A stretch of DNA of 64,000 nt from Flavobacterium kingsejongi (GCF_003076475.1 NZ_CP020919.1:806001-870000), one strand, 5' to 3'. Positions 45,200 through 54,274 are shown, numbered from the stretch's first letter. Notes: generated by a model from the sequence alone, not told the origin. Numbers and translations: made by a program.

Positions 45200-47578
45200 T
45201 TAGATTTCTCCTCGGGTATAATAATCAAAGTATTTACATTTAGAAAGGGCTTCTTTGTAAAACTTCGTCTGGCTGTATTCGTCATTCAATACATCAAAAT
45301 AGTGAAACAGTTTATTATCCCGTTCCCGGATCATATTATACCACGTTTTGTAATCCGTTCCAAAATAGGCATCACGCTCACAGGAAGCAATCATGAAAGT
45401 CGCTCTGGCACGGAAATCAGTATTGGCACTATAGGCCACCGCTTTTTTGAAATACTGTAACGTACGGGCACTGTTGTCAACAATCATTCGGGTATAACCG
45501 AAATAAGTGTAGTTGTACCGTTCTTTTACGGCTTCAGGGGTCGTATTCTTGGTCCAGGAGGCATATAAATCCGATTGCCAGTAATTGGTCGTTTCATAAA
45601 ACGGCAGGTTACGGTAATAGCCCACTGCACCTATATTTTGGTAATAATTCCCCAACAGGTAATTGGCACGCGCACCGGTTTCCGTTTTCTCCTTGGCCAG
45701 TGCTTCCAGTTGCAGCAACACTTCCACTAACTTTTTCTTGTTCATTTTTGCCGGGATAAAAGCAAAAGCCTTGTCCAGCACCACCGTATCGCTAAAAACC
45801 GTTTTTGCAGGCAAATCAAATCGCATGTTGATCCGGTTACTAAACAACAAACGGGAGATATTACTGTACCCATTAAAATCGAGGCTCAAATACTGGGTTT
45901 TCACATATTGTGCTGTGCCGGAATCATAGTTGTATTGGTAATGAACCGCCTCATAATCGTCCGGTACTTTTTTAAACCAGGCCAGTGCTTCTTTGTAATT
46001 GGCCAAACGCCAGTAATAGGTCCCTTTCAAATCGTATAATGCTGCCAGGATTTCCTTTGGGGTGGAAATGTCTTTGGCATCGGTAACAAAGATAAAAGGC
46101 TCTTTATTTTCATACGCCCGAATCAGGTCATTCACTATTTTACTATTCGGATTGGCATACAGGTCCGGAATCGTATTGTGTACCCGGAATGCTTTGGCAT
46201 CCTGTCCGTTCATCTTATACAGGTGGCCTACCACTTCATAAATATAATCTTTGTCTTCAGTATGCGCTTTCAGGTAATCGTGTATTTTTTGTTCTTCTGC
46301 CGAACCGAGGGTTTTCAAATCAGCCAGGAAAGCATTAAAGCGTGTTCTTCCAATTTGTTTCAGCAATCCCGCATCGGTGGTTTTTACCTGATCCAATAGG
46401 GCATTTACTTTGGGGATATCCCGTCGCAGGAAAGCCAACTGCGCACTATATACCTGCCAGAATGCTTTGCGCTTTAAGGTTCTCTGTGTCAGCAATCCGG
46501 CTGCTACATTTTCAGCTTTCGCCAGTTCATTCAGGAGCGCCGGAGAAGGATTCATAAAAGAAGTGTCATTCCCTTCCTGCCCATAATACCAAACCGGGGT
46601 TTGTATCGCACGTTCCACCTTATTCAGGTAGCGTATCGCAAGGAGTTCCGCATAGCGTGAATTTGGATCTACGGCTATGATATTGGCAACTTCGGCCATT
46701 TCATCGTTAAAGGCATTATATCCTCGCATTGCATAAAGTGCTGCCTTGTCACTATCTTTTTTACAATAGGCCAGCGCACCTTCCCAATCGTGTTCATTTT
46801 GCAATTTAACGCTCAAATAAGCACTCTTTTTTTTATCTGTAGTGCTATGGTGAAAAACACGGCTAAACCAGTAGGAAGCCTCTGCATTACGCCCCAGGTT
46901 CGTTAGTGCGCCTGCCTTTTGCTCCAAAGCATAATAATACAATATATCCTCCAGACCAACGGCAGCGACATATTTGTCAAAGAAAGACAACGCCTGTTCA
47001 TTTTCTCCATAATAATGTGCCAAACGCACCAATTGGTAGCCATAGCGCAATTGTAACTCTTTATAGCCTGCCTTTTTATAACCCTTTATGCCTTCTGCCA
47101 CTAATTTTTGATAGGTCGCCGCATCGGGTTTTTCACCACGGTGTCCCTCCCATTCATATCCCTGTGCCGTCGCATACGGTTCCAGTGTTTTCGCATAGTT
47201 GAGGTACTCTATAGTTGCTTTCGCCTTTTTCGTGGTCGGATTATACTGGATCAGGGCTGCGGGAAGTACTTTGTATATTAAGTCATTCCATTGGTCATCT
47301 GAATAAGCAGACAGCTGTTTGTCATCCGAACCGAATTTTTTCCAGGCAGCAATATTCTCATCACCTGTTGTAATCTTATCGCCATACTGCTCCCCAAAGA
47401 AACTATTGCTGTACGTGAGCAGGAAAGGAGACAGGGTTTTATCCCCAATCAGCAATTGGTCATAAAGGTTATAATAGGTCGATTCAGAATCCCAGTCGCC
47501 ACCGCCACAGGCATTCATAAAAGTTTCTACAGGAATACAAAAAACAAAGAAAAGCAGGTAATAGCGTATTGAAATCAT
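45200..47578 (-). CDS. Large exported helical-repeat protein, unknown function
   Basis: A 792-residue protein with an N-terminal signal (to about residue 23; MNACGG follows, so a lipoprotein is possible but the box is poor). The rest is TPR-like helix pairs. Aromatic-rich segments near the end (YQNIGAVGYYRNLPFYETTNYW, in part) suggest a surface or periplasmic scaffold. The start overlaps the stop of the truncated gene upstream by four bases (ATGA), so it was the second gene of an operon whose front has been lost at an IS border. It may now depend on a promoter within the IS. Confidence 0.7.
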   Translation of the reverse strand: MISIRYYLLFFVFCIPVETFMNACGGGDWDSESTYYNLYDQLLIGDKTLSPFLLTYSNSFFGEQYGDKITTGDENIAAWKKFGSDDKQLSAYSDDQWNDLIYKVLPAALIQYNPTTKKAKATIEYLNYAKTLEPYATAQGYEWEGHRGEKPDAATYQKLVAEGIKGYKKAGYKELQLRYGYQLVRLAHYYGENEQALSFFDKYVAAVGLEDILYYYALEQKAGALTNLGRNAEASYWFSRVFHHSTTDKKKSAYLSVKLQNEHDWEGALAYCKKDSDKAALYAMRGYNAFNDEMAEVANIIAVDPNSRYAELLAIRYLNKVERAIQTPVWYYGQEGNDTSFMNPSPALLNELAKAENVAAGLLTQRTLKRKAFWQVYSAQLAFLRRDIPKVNALLDQVKTTDAGLLKQIGRTRFNAFLADLKTLGSAEEQKIHDYLKAHTEDKDYIYEVVGHLYKMNGQDAKAFRVHNTIPDLYANPNSKIVNDLIRAYENKEPFIFVTDAKDISTPKEILAALYDLKGTYYWRLANYKEALAWFKKVPDDYEAVHYQYNYDSGTAQYVKTQYLSLDFNGYSNISRLLFSNRINMRFDLPAKTVFSDTVVLDKAFAFIPAKMNKKKLVEVLLQLEALAKEKTETGARANYLLGNYYQNIGAVGYYRNLPFYETTNYWQSDLYASWTKNTTPEAVKERYNYTYFGYTRMIVDNSARTLQYFKKAVAYSANTDFRARATFMIASCERDAYFGTDYKTWYNMIRERDNKLFHYFDVLNDEYSQTKFYKEALSKCKYFDYYTRGEI

Positions 47579-47988
47579 GAGGCAAAGGTATTTAGCAATT
47601 GTTGTATTATATCGGCAGGGTATCGTTGTTGGAGGTCGTAATCCAAATGGTAAAAAATAATTTCAGTCGATTCCTGGTTGAGTTGTGCTTTTAGCGTTTG
47701 GGCAGCTTCCTGCAGTGTTGCCTGTTCTACTTCTTCCACTTTAATCATAAAACCGGCATTCAGCCACATTCCTTTCAGGTAATGCGGCTTGAGGACCCGG
47801 TAGAAATTCTGCTCCTCAGGCTCATACAAGTCCGGGTTATTCTGCAATTCCGCATTGCGCACGCCATTGATCAGTTTGATTTTCCCAAACGGATTCTGGA
47901 CAATTGCCCAGCTGAATAATGGCAACGCGATATCGAGTGGTTTGGGATAGTCTTTCATCGTTCCGATATATTTTGCCGCTTCGGTATT
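47575..47988 (-). pseudogene. 3' fragment of an unknown gene, cut by an IS
   Basis: About 137 codons of a C-terminal region (NTEAAKYIGTMKDYPK ... LLNTFAS). The frame runs on into the IS terminal repeat and has no start of its own. It seems a periplasmic or cytoplasmic partner of the 792-residue protein, as the two reading frames overlap by 4 bases. The missing 5' part is not on the other side of the IS, so it has been deleted. Confidence 0.75.
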
Positions 47989-48044
47989 TGGACATGCTAA
48001 CTTAGCCTGCATTGAAAGTTAAGAAATAATCTTAATTTTAATCT

Positions 48045-48344
48045 ATGAAACAAGTCCGCAAAATTTACGACAAGGCTTTTAAGGAAAAAGCCGTTGAATT
48101 GAGTTATGATAGAACAAATGTATCAGAACTTGCCAGGGAGTTAGGAATAACAGCCCCCCAGCTTTATAAATGGCGTAAAGAACTCCAGGAATTTGGAGAA
48201 GGAAGTTTTCCTGGAAAAGGAAATTTAAAACTAACTCCCGAGCAAGAAAAAATCCATGAACTGGAGAAAAAACTCAAAGATGCAGAGTTAGAACGTGACA
48301 TATTAAAAAAAGCAATCGGCATTTTTTCCAAGAACGGTCGATGA
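48045..48344 (+). CDS. IS3-family transposase OrfA (outer copy)
   Basis: A 99-residue helix-turn-helix protein (VSELARELGITAPQLYKWRKEL) with a C-terminal leucine-zipper-like coil that binds the IS ends. It is identical to the inner copy's OrfA. Its stop overlaps the OrfB start (ATGA), so OrfB may be made by re-initiation as well as by frameshifting. Confidence 0.93.
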   Translation: MKQVRKIYDKAFKEKAVELSYDRTNVSELARELGITAPQLYKWRKELQEFGEGSFPGKGNLKLTPEQEKIHELEKKLKDAELERDILKKAIGIFSKNGR

Positions 48345-48726
48345 TTTATAGTTTCATTAAAAACAATGAACAGCTATTCCCGATTGAAAAAATGTGCAGA
48401 GTTCTACAAGTAAGCAATGGAAGTTATTACCGATGGAAAAAACAAATAAATACTGCAAGACAGCAACTAAAAAGCGCCATAAAAAAACAGATAGCATTGA
48501 TTTATTTTCAAACCAAGCAACGATACGGGAGTCCTAGAATAACATTAGAACTTCGAAGCATTGGTTATAAAATTTCAAGAGTTACAGTTGCAAAGTATAT
48601 GAAAGAACTTGGCTTGCGAAGTAAATTAAGCAAGAAGTTTAAAGTAACAACCAACTCTAGTCACAATTATTTAGTTGTCGAAAATGTATTAAACAGTGGA
48701 TATGCAAACAAAAATTGCACAGTAAG

Positions 48727-49605
48727 TTAAGCTACATTTTTGTAATTAATTTGATTGTTGAATTCTTCAATAGTTGCATAATTTAAAGCAGAATGCCTTC
48801 TTTTTCTGTTGTACCAAATTTCAATGTATTCAAAGATTTCCAGTTTCATTTGTTCTTTAGAAATGAGTTTGTTGCCATAAATCAATTCCGTTTTCAAAGA
48901 TTTGAAGAAACTTTCGGCTACAGCATTATCCCAGCAATTTCCTTTACGGCTCATACTGCGAGTTATTTTTTTATAGGAATCAAGAACATTTACAAACTTT
49001 TTACTGGCATATTGGACACCTCTGTCGGAATGAAAAATCAAACCATTTTTAAGATCTCGGTTTTTAATTGCCATTTTCCAAGCTCCAAGTGTCGTTTGCT
49101 CAGTGCTCATTGCGTTGCTCAAACTCCAGCCTATAATTTTTCTGTCGTATAAATCCATAATAGTGGTCAGGTATACAAATCCCTCTTTAGTTTGGATGTA
49201 TGTAATATCTGAAACCCAAACCTTTGATGGCATTTTTACAGTAAACTCTCTGTTTAATACATTTTCGACAACTAAATAATTGTGACTAGAGTTGGTTGTT
49301 ACTTTAAACTTCTTGCTTAATTTACTTCGCAAGCCAAGTTCTTTCATATACTTTGCAACTGTAACTCTTGAAATTTTATAACCAATGCTTCGAAGTTCTA
49401 ATGTTATTCTAGGACTCCCGTATCGTTGCTTGGTTTGAAAATAAATCAATGCTATCTGTTTTTTTATGGCGCTTTTTAGTTGCTGTCTTGCAGTATTTAT
49501 TTGTTTTTTCCATCGGTAATAACTTCCATTGCTTACTTGTAGAACTCTGCACATTTTTTCAATCGGGAATAGCTGTTCATTGTTTTTAATGAAACTATAA
49601 ATCAT
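48727..49605 (-). CDS. IS3-family transposase OrfB (inner copy)
   Basis: A 292-residue rve/DDE integrase-type transposase: N-terminal HTH_21 region (YGSPRITLELRSIGYKIS), catalytic core with Asp in WVSDITYI, Asp in FHSDRGVQYAS and Glu in the NAVAESFFKSLK motif. Complete. Confidence 0.95.
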   Translation of the reverse strand: MIYSFIKNNEQLFPIEKMCRVLQVSNGSYYRWKKQINTARQQLKSAIKKQIALIYFQTKQRYGSPRITLELRSIGYKISRVTVAKYMKELGLRSKLSKKFKVTTNSSHNYLVVENVLNREFTVKMPSKVWVSDITYIQTKEGFVYLTTIMDLYDRKIIGWSLSNAMSTEQTTLGAWKMAIKNRDLKNGLIFHSDRGVQYASKKFVNVLDSYKKITRSMSRKGNCWDNAVAESFFKSLKTELIYGNKLISKEQMKLEIFEYIEIWYNRKRRHSALNYATIEEFNNQINYKNVA

Positions 49606-49901
49606 CGACCGTTCTTGGAAAAAATGCCGATTGCTTTTTTTAATATGTCACGTTCTAACTCTGCATCTTTGAGTTTTTTCTCCAGTTCATGGATTTTTTC
49701 TTGCTCGGGAGTTAGTTTTAAATTTCCTTTTCCAGGAAAACTTCCTTCTCCAAATTCCTGGAGTTCTTTACGCCATTTATAAAGCTGGGGGGCTGTTATT
49801 CCTAACTCCCTGGCAAGTTCTGATACATTTGTTCTATCATAACTCAATTCAACGGCTTTTTCCTTAAAAGCCTTGTCGTAAATTTTGCGGACTTGTTTCA
49901 T
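49602..49901 (-). CDS. IS3-family transposase OrfA (inner copy)
   Basis: A 99-residue helix-turn-helix and coiled-coil protein, identical in sequence to the outer copy's OrfA. It overlaps OrfB by 4 bases. Confidence 0.95.
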   Translation of the reverse strand: MKQVRKIYDKAFKEKAVELSYDRTNVSELARELGITAPQLYKWRKELQEFGEGSFPGKGNLKLTPEQEKIHELEKKLKDAELERDILKKAIGIFSKNGR

Positions 49902-50513
49902 AGATTAAAATTAAGATTATTTCTTAACTTTCAATGCAGGCTAAGTTAGCATGTCCACAGAGAGTTTACTGTAAAAATGCCATCAAAGGTTTGGGTTTCA
50001 GATATTACATACATCCAAACTAAAGAGGGATTTGTATACCTGACCACTATTATGGATTTATACGACAGAAAAATTATAGGCTGGAGTTTGAGCAACGCAA
50101 TGAGCACTGAGCAAACGACACTTGGAGCTTGGAAAATGGCAATTAAAAACCGAGATCTTAAAAATGGTTTGATTTTTCATTCCGACAGAGGTGTCCAATA
50201 TGCCAGTAAAAAGTTTGTAAATGTTCTTGATTCCTATAAAAAAATAACTCGCAGTATGAGCCGTAAAGGAAATTGCTGGGATAATGCTGTAGCCGAAAGT
50301 TTCTTCAAATCTTTGAAAACGGAATTGATTTATGGCAACAAACTCATTTCTAAAGAACAAATGAAACTGGAAATCTTTGAATACATTGAAATTTGGTACA
50401 ACAGAAAAAGAAGGCATTCTGCTTTAAATTATGCAACTATTGAAGAATTCAACAATCAAATTAATTACAAAAATGTAGCTTAACTTACTGTGCAATTTTT
50501 GTTTGCATATCCA

Positions 50514-50560
50514 CCAATCACTTTGGGTTCAACAGAAACTCCTATTTGATAATACTTCAT
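50514..50560 (-). pseudogene. First 15 codons of a second immunity-like gene, cut by the IS
   Basis: From ATG 50560 it reads MKYYQIGVSVEPKVI and then enters the IS end. The neighbour at 51313 starts MKYYQIGISAEPKIIG, so this is the stub of a tandem paralogue. The remainder is not present on the far side of the IS. Confidence 0.8.
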
Positions 50561-50620
50561 ATCTTTTATGGATTGTTATTGAGACATGACACATAAATGA
50601 TTATATGTTCCTATTCGTTC

Positions 50621-51313
50621 CTAACAGAAATCAAGCGTTATACTATTTTTATATTTGGGTTCAAGTTCCGAAATCCCGAAATCCAGTAATGTATCAATTA
50701 GTTTTTCCGAATAGAAAGGAGCTACTGTAGGCCTTATCCTTATAACATCCAAATTTGAATATGATTTCGGAATCGAAATTTTTTTAAATTTTATAAGAGG
50801 GAACTCTTTCATTGAATCGAAATATTCATCTAAATTTTTAATATTATGAAATTTCATATTATTCAATAATTCATGTCCCGTAAAAAGAAGAGACTTCTCA
50901 AAATTGATTTCTTCCAAAAGTATAGTCTTAAAAAAAAGAAGAAAATATTTCTCAAAAACATTTTCTATTTTAACTTCAAAAAGGCTTAAGTCGGGTGTTT
51001 TAAACAATTTTAAAATATCTATATATTTCTGACTATGTATTGAATACAAAAAGGAAATATTAGGAGTATATCTCATAATATCAGTGACCTTTGCCTTCTT
51101 TAACATTGTAGCATAAATTTCCGGAATCTCAATTTTTTGAATCTCTGCTTGGTTTTTCCAAAAAGCATCATTGTTATATTCGAAAAAACTTAAAAATTCT
51201 TTAAAATGCTCATCTAATTCCATTGCATTCTTGTTAATTTCAACTTGATGGATACCGTTTTTGACACCGATAATTTTGGGCTCCGCAGAGATTCCTATTT
51301 GGTAATATTTCAT
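50621..51313 (-). CDS. Immunity-like protein of the Rhs island, unknown family
   Basis: A 230-residue soluble protein, AT-rich and rich in Lys, Phe and Ile compared with the flanking core genes. A segment IPEIYATMLKKAKVTDIMRY resembles part of Imm11/DUF1629-like immunity proteins, but I cannot be sure. The presence of a tandem paralogue stub just downstream and of a toxin tip upstream is typical for immunity arrays. No catalytic motif. Confidence 0.5.
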   Translation of the reverse strand: MKYYQIGISAEPKIIGVKNGIHQVEINKNAMELDEHFKEFLSFFEYNNDAFWKNQAEIQKIEIPEIYATMLKKAKVTDIMRYTPNISFLYSIHSQKYIDILKLFKTPDLSLFEVKIENVFEKYFLLFFKTILLEEINFEKSLLFTGHELLNNMKFHNIKNLDEYFDSMKEFPLIKFKKISIPKSYSNLDVIRIRPTVAPFYSEKLIDTLLDFGISELEPKYKNSITLDFC

Positions 51314-51440
51314 ATCTTTAATTAAATTTCCGTCAATAAATCTTTTAGATATAAAACATGATATCTAAAAACAAGAAGAACCGATATCTATTTTAATTCC
51401 TACTTTTTATTACTATTAAACTAATTTGTTTATGCATCAT

Positions 51441-51701
51441 TTATAGCATAATAGAACAGCCTTTTGCAATCTCATCATTTCTGAGCTTATAATTAAGACT
51501 TTGAATCCAATCTATTATAAATTCTTTTGCCAAAAAAACTTCTATCAAATAATGATATTTTCGCCGATTATTTTCTTTTATTTCTCCATCTTCTGCATAA
51601 GAAAGCAAGACATTGGAATCAAACTTTTCGATGTCTTCTTGGAAAATTATATAATCATCTTCTATCGAATCAATAGTACTAACTACATTAACTAATTTCA
51701 T
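51441..51701 (-). CDS. Small acidic protein, possible immunity protein
   Basis: An 86-residue protein: MKLVNVVSTIDSIEDDYIIF, then KYHYLIEVFLAKEFIIDWIQ. Acidic N-terminal half, helical C-terminal half. Small single-domain proteins like this are often found behind Rhs toxins. Not recognised beyond that. It is followed by about 130 AT-rich bases before the next gene. Confidence 0.5.
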   Translation of the reverse strand: MKLVNVVSTIDSIEDDYIIFQEDIEKFDSNVLLSYAEDGEIKENNRRKYHYLIEVFLAKEFIIDWIQSLNYKLRNDEIAKGCSIML

Positions 51702-51712
51702 ATTTAAAGATT

Positions 51713-51825
51713 TTAATTATTTACCCCATATTGCAAATCCTCCCTTACCGCCTCTGGATATAGAGTTTGCAAATAAGAACTGCCTATTGTATGCTGACTT
51801 TTAGGTACTAATTTTATCCATTCTT
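51713..51825 (-). pseudogene. C-terminal coding fragment in the Rhs island
   Basis: About 36 codons open to a stop at 51713, reading KEWIKLVPKSQHTIGSSYLQ and then TLYPEAVREDLQYGVNN. The composition looks like a real protein end, but no start or upstream domain exists: the frame upstream runs out of phase through the colicin-immunity-like gene. Probably a remnant of a lost toxin or immunity gene. Confidence 0.35.
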
Positions 51826-52146
51826 TTATTTTTGTTCTTTTAACCTTGCTTTTGTCTCGACTACTTTTTGTTTTAATTCTTCTGCTGTAACAAATCCTTT
51901 CCACAATTTAAAATCTTCTTTATATTCTGTAAATCGCTGGGATATATCACTTAAGTTAGAAAAGATAACATATTCAATATCTGTAAACGTACTTACGTCC
52001 ATTTCATTAACAAATAAATTGTGGTACTCATTACAGAAAGTTGACTCATCAATTTTCTCCAATAAATATTGGTCAATAATCCAATCTAATTTGCCTTTAT
52101 TCATTGCTTTAACTTTAGAATTTTTATGAATTTCCGGTCTTTTCAT
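51826..52146 (-). CDS. Colicin D-type immunity-like protein
   Basis: A 106-residue helical protein. Its core (WIIDQYLLEKIDESTFCNEY, later DISQRF and a C-terminal TAEELKQKVVETKARL) fits the pattern of colicin-immunity domains: YLL-x-K-I-x3-F-x3-Y, and EEL-x2-V near the end. ATG 52146 and ATG 52104 (MNKGKLDW) are both possible starts. In its setting it is likely a spare immunity protein without its toxin. Confidence 0.55.
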   Translation of the reverse strand: MKRPEIHKNSKVKAMNKGKLDWIIDQYLLEKIDESTFCNEYHNLFVNEMDVSTFTDIEYVIFSNLSDISQRFTEYKEDFKLWKGFVTAEELKQKVVETKARLKEQK

Positions 52147-52237
52147 CGAAGCGGAAAGGAATAGTTATTTTTAAATTTATATTCTTGTTAAGTTAGTCAA
52201 CTTGCTATTTTGAAAAATGTTTAGGATAAAAATCATC

Positions 52238-52791
52238 CTATTTTTGAGCACATGCTTCCAAATGCTCTAAAAAATAAGATCCTGGGAATCCCTTTGATTT
52301 TAACCATTGTATTTTATCACTATCGTTAAGTATTTTTTTGCCAAAGTTACTGCTGTAGCATCATTTGAGGAAAGTCGATAAGCCCATTCGAAAAGAATAT
52401 TCTCAGGTTCATTTTCATAAGCTTTTTTTTGCATTTTAAAGGCTAAGCTTTCATCATTAGATTTTATATCATCATCTAATCCAAAATACCATTCAGAAAT
52501 GTGAAGTATTTTGCCAATAAAGAATAAATATTCTGTGTTTTCTTTGAATTTAAAAAAAGATTGATTAAAATATTTTTTTAATAGTTCAGCCATATAATCA
52601 TGTTCTAAAGCTGTATAGTCCTCTTCAACTAAAACATTATGTAATAAATAAATAGTTCTAATATAGGCTTCAACATCATCAGGATTATTTTTAATAGCAT
52701 TTTGTACTAAATCAATAACGGGCTTCCAATCACGCTCTGCATGTTGACCAAATTGTTTTTCAACATTCTCAAATTGTTCTTTCCAATTCAT
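52238..52791 (-). pseudogene. Cognate immunity gene of the Rhs toxin tip, frameshifted in an A-run
   Basis: From ATG 52791 the frame gives 163 residues of a helical protein (MNWKEQFENVEKQFGQ, YIRTIYLLHNVLVEEDY, EYLFFIGKILHISEWYFG) and stops at 52300. After the seven-A run at about 52333-52339 (minus strand) another frame continues with a natural end (LNDSDKIQWLKSKGFPGS ... EACAQK) to 52238. One more A would give a continuous 184-residue protein. It starts 10 bases after the toxin fragment, the standard place for the matching immunity gene. Confidence 0.65.
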
Positions 52792-52801
52792 AAGTAATAT
52801 T

Positions 52802-53785
52802 TTAAGGTATAAACATTGTTCCTAATCTGGGAACGCCATTAACGACATTCCCTCTTAAATATACAGTTTGTCCACTTACAATAACGGGAACATCTTTAAA
52901 TAAACCATTAGCTGGTAATTTTCCATTTGCAGAATTCAATACTGCTCTAACTGTATTTTCCTGTCCTCCTAACTGATTTACTAAAGATCCTAAATTATGT
53001 TTTGCAGGGAACAAATGTTCTAATTTATTTTGGTCTTTCATTACGATTGATACTGCATCATCAATTGTACTTTTAGTAAATTGTGTTAAAAGTTTAGCCT
53101 CAGCCTTAACCGCATATTTAGTACTCACTGCAGCCCAACCTAAAAAAGGTACCATCGAAGCTGTACTAATAGCAGCATTTACTTTATCGCCTCTGGCAGC
53201 ATAAATAATAGCATTAAGCCCATCAGCAAATTCACCAATACCAGGAGCTAATCCAACTCCTTCAAGGATTTTCTGGAAACTCTCCAATTGTCGTTCTCTA
53301 CCCTGTTCCCAAATATAATTATAAAAAGGGCTATTTCTATAAACATGGGTTCGAATCACATCCCCTGCTATAGAACTACCACCCGGACGAATAGTTACTG
53401 AAATTTCCGGTAAATTAACCACTTCCGTCAAATCCGTATACATTCCGCCCTGAATATCCACCATTCCGGTATATGATTGATTCACAAAAGAACCATATCC
53501 GTTATTCGTCCATATTGTATTTTTATTATCTGGACTATTATTCCAAAGCCCATTCATAAACGGATTTCCCCCCGCAATCAAACCCGTAGGGTCACTAAAA
53601 GATACTGGGTTGTTATTCCCAAACTGATAAGGGGTCATTGACATTCCCAGTTCTGATAAGGCGTCCATACTGTTAAATCGCCCTATGGCATTATCATATT
53701 GGCGGTAATCCATCGCCGTCATGTTCAACCCCAGCTCCGTCTGCAACTCCTGACCATTATACTTGTACTGATAAGCTTTTAAACC
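52802..53785 (-). pseudogene. Rhs C-terminal tip with polymorphic toxin domain (5' part missing)
   Basis: The open frame starts after a stop at 53786 with no start codon of its own. It begins with the end of the Rhs core (KYNGQELQTELGLNM, DNAIGRFNSMDAL, PYQFGNNNPVSFSDPTGL), after which an Rhs protein is self-cleaved. A pretoxin-like hydrophobic segment follows (LAPGIGEFADGLNAIIYAAR, FLGWAA) and then a C-terminal domain with LEHLFPAKHNLGSL and VIVSGQTVYLRGNVVNGVPR that looks like a small RNase-type (BECR-like) toxin. The fold assignment is a guess. The Rhs shell and its delivery genes are gone, so it is an orphan tip. Confidence 0.75.
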
Positions 53786-53898
53786 CTACCTCACACAGGC
53801 ATGAGCGGTCAATTTAAAAACTACATGTTTCAAAGAACTTTTCTACGTTACGAAAATAGTTCTAATTGTTAAATATTCTCGATAATAAGTAAAATATA

Positions 53899-53930
53899 TT
53901 TGCAGAATGTTAACTTTTAAAATAACTTTG
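53899..53930 (+). promoter_or_regulatory. Promoter of the toxin-antitoxin pair, nearly leaderless
   Basis: TTTG (53899-53902), 20 bases, TAACTTTG (53923-53930); both exact. The toxin ATG follows after four bases. Confidence 0.65.
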
Positions 53931-53934
53931 CAAT

Positions 53935-54273
53935 ATGGCACGGAAGATAATTTTTCACGAAAACTATTTTATTGAGTTCTATCAGAAGCAGGATGAAAAG
54001 GTAAAAGTAAAAATCCAATATGTTCTCGAACTCATTAAACAGGTAGATAGGGTACCCGATAAATTCTTGAAGCATCTAACGGGAACGGACGGTCTTTATG
54101 AAGTAAGGGTGGAATACCAGTCTAATATCTACAGGATATTTTGCTGTTTTGATGAAGGGAAATTGGTGGTTCTCTTTAACGGTTTCCAGAAGAAAGACCA
54201 GAAGACGCCAAAGGGAGAATTGGAAAAGGCACTAAAATTGATGACCGAATATTTTGACCAAAAAGGATTATAA
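53935..54273 (+). CDS. RelE/HigB-like toxin (phage Gp49-like family)
   Basis: A 112-residue basic protein of the RelE/ParE superfamily, HigB (Gp49-like) branch: LKHLTGTDGLYEVRVEYQSNIYRIFCCF and LVVLFNGFQKKDQKTP. The conserved order is leucine-rich helices, then a beta-sheet with YEVRV and a C-terminal Lys/Thr-rich loop. Members are ribosome-dependent mRNA interferases. The toxin gene comes before the antitoxin gene, the usual order for higBA, with one base between them. Confidence 0.9.
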   Translation: MARKIIFHENYFIEFYQKQDEKVKVKIQYVLELIKQVDRVPDKFLKHLTGTDGLYEVRVEYQSNIYRIFCCFDEGKLVVLFNGFQKKDQKTPKGELEKALKLMTEYFDQKGL

Positions 54274-54274
54274 G

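Larger units (their letters stand above)
48697..49957 (-). mobile_element. IS3-family element, inner copy (1,261 bp), intact
   Basis: It begins TGGATATGC and ends GCATGTCCA, flanked by a CAG target duplication (48694-48696 and 49958-49960). It carries OrfA and OrfB, both intact and identical to the outer copy's proteins, in the opposite orientation. The lack of divergence indicates a recent event. Confidence 0.95.
48341..50483 (+). pseudogene. IS3-family transposase OrfB (outer copy), interrupted
   Basis: The 5' part (48341-48696) encodes the N-terminal third up to VVENVLN. The 3' part (49961-50483) restarts with REFTVKMPSKVWVSDITY and holds the DDE residues (SDITYIQT, FHSDRGVQYAS, KRRHSALNY region with the Glu upstream). 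The inner IS sits exactly between. Deleting it with one CAG copy restores an intact 292-residue OrfB identical to the inner copy. Confidence 0.93.
47989..50513 (+). mobile_element. IS3-family element, outer copy (split by an identical inner copy)
   Basis: Ends TGGACATGC... (47989) and ...GCATATCCA (50513) form imperfect terminal repeats. After subtracting the inner copy (48697-49957) and the 3-base duplication CAG, 1,261 bases remain, precisely the length of the inner copy. The bases flanking the outer copy (ATT left, CCA right) are not a target duplication, and the genes cut on both sides differ, so the locus has lost DNA. Confidence 0.92.

Noticed and set aside
49977..50483. Apparent separate 168-residue transposase gene
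   Set aside because: It is the 3' part of the outer IS copy's orfB, separated by the inner copy, and not a gene with its own start.
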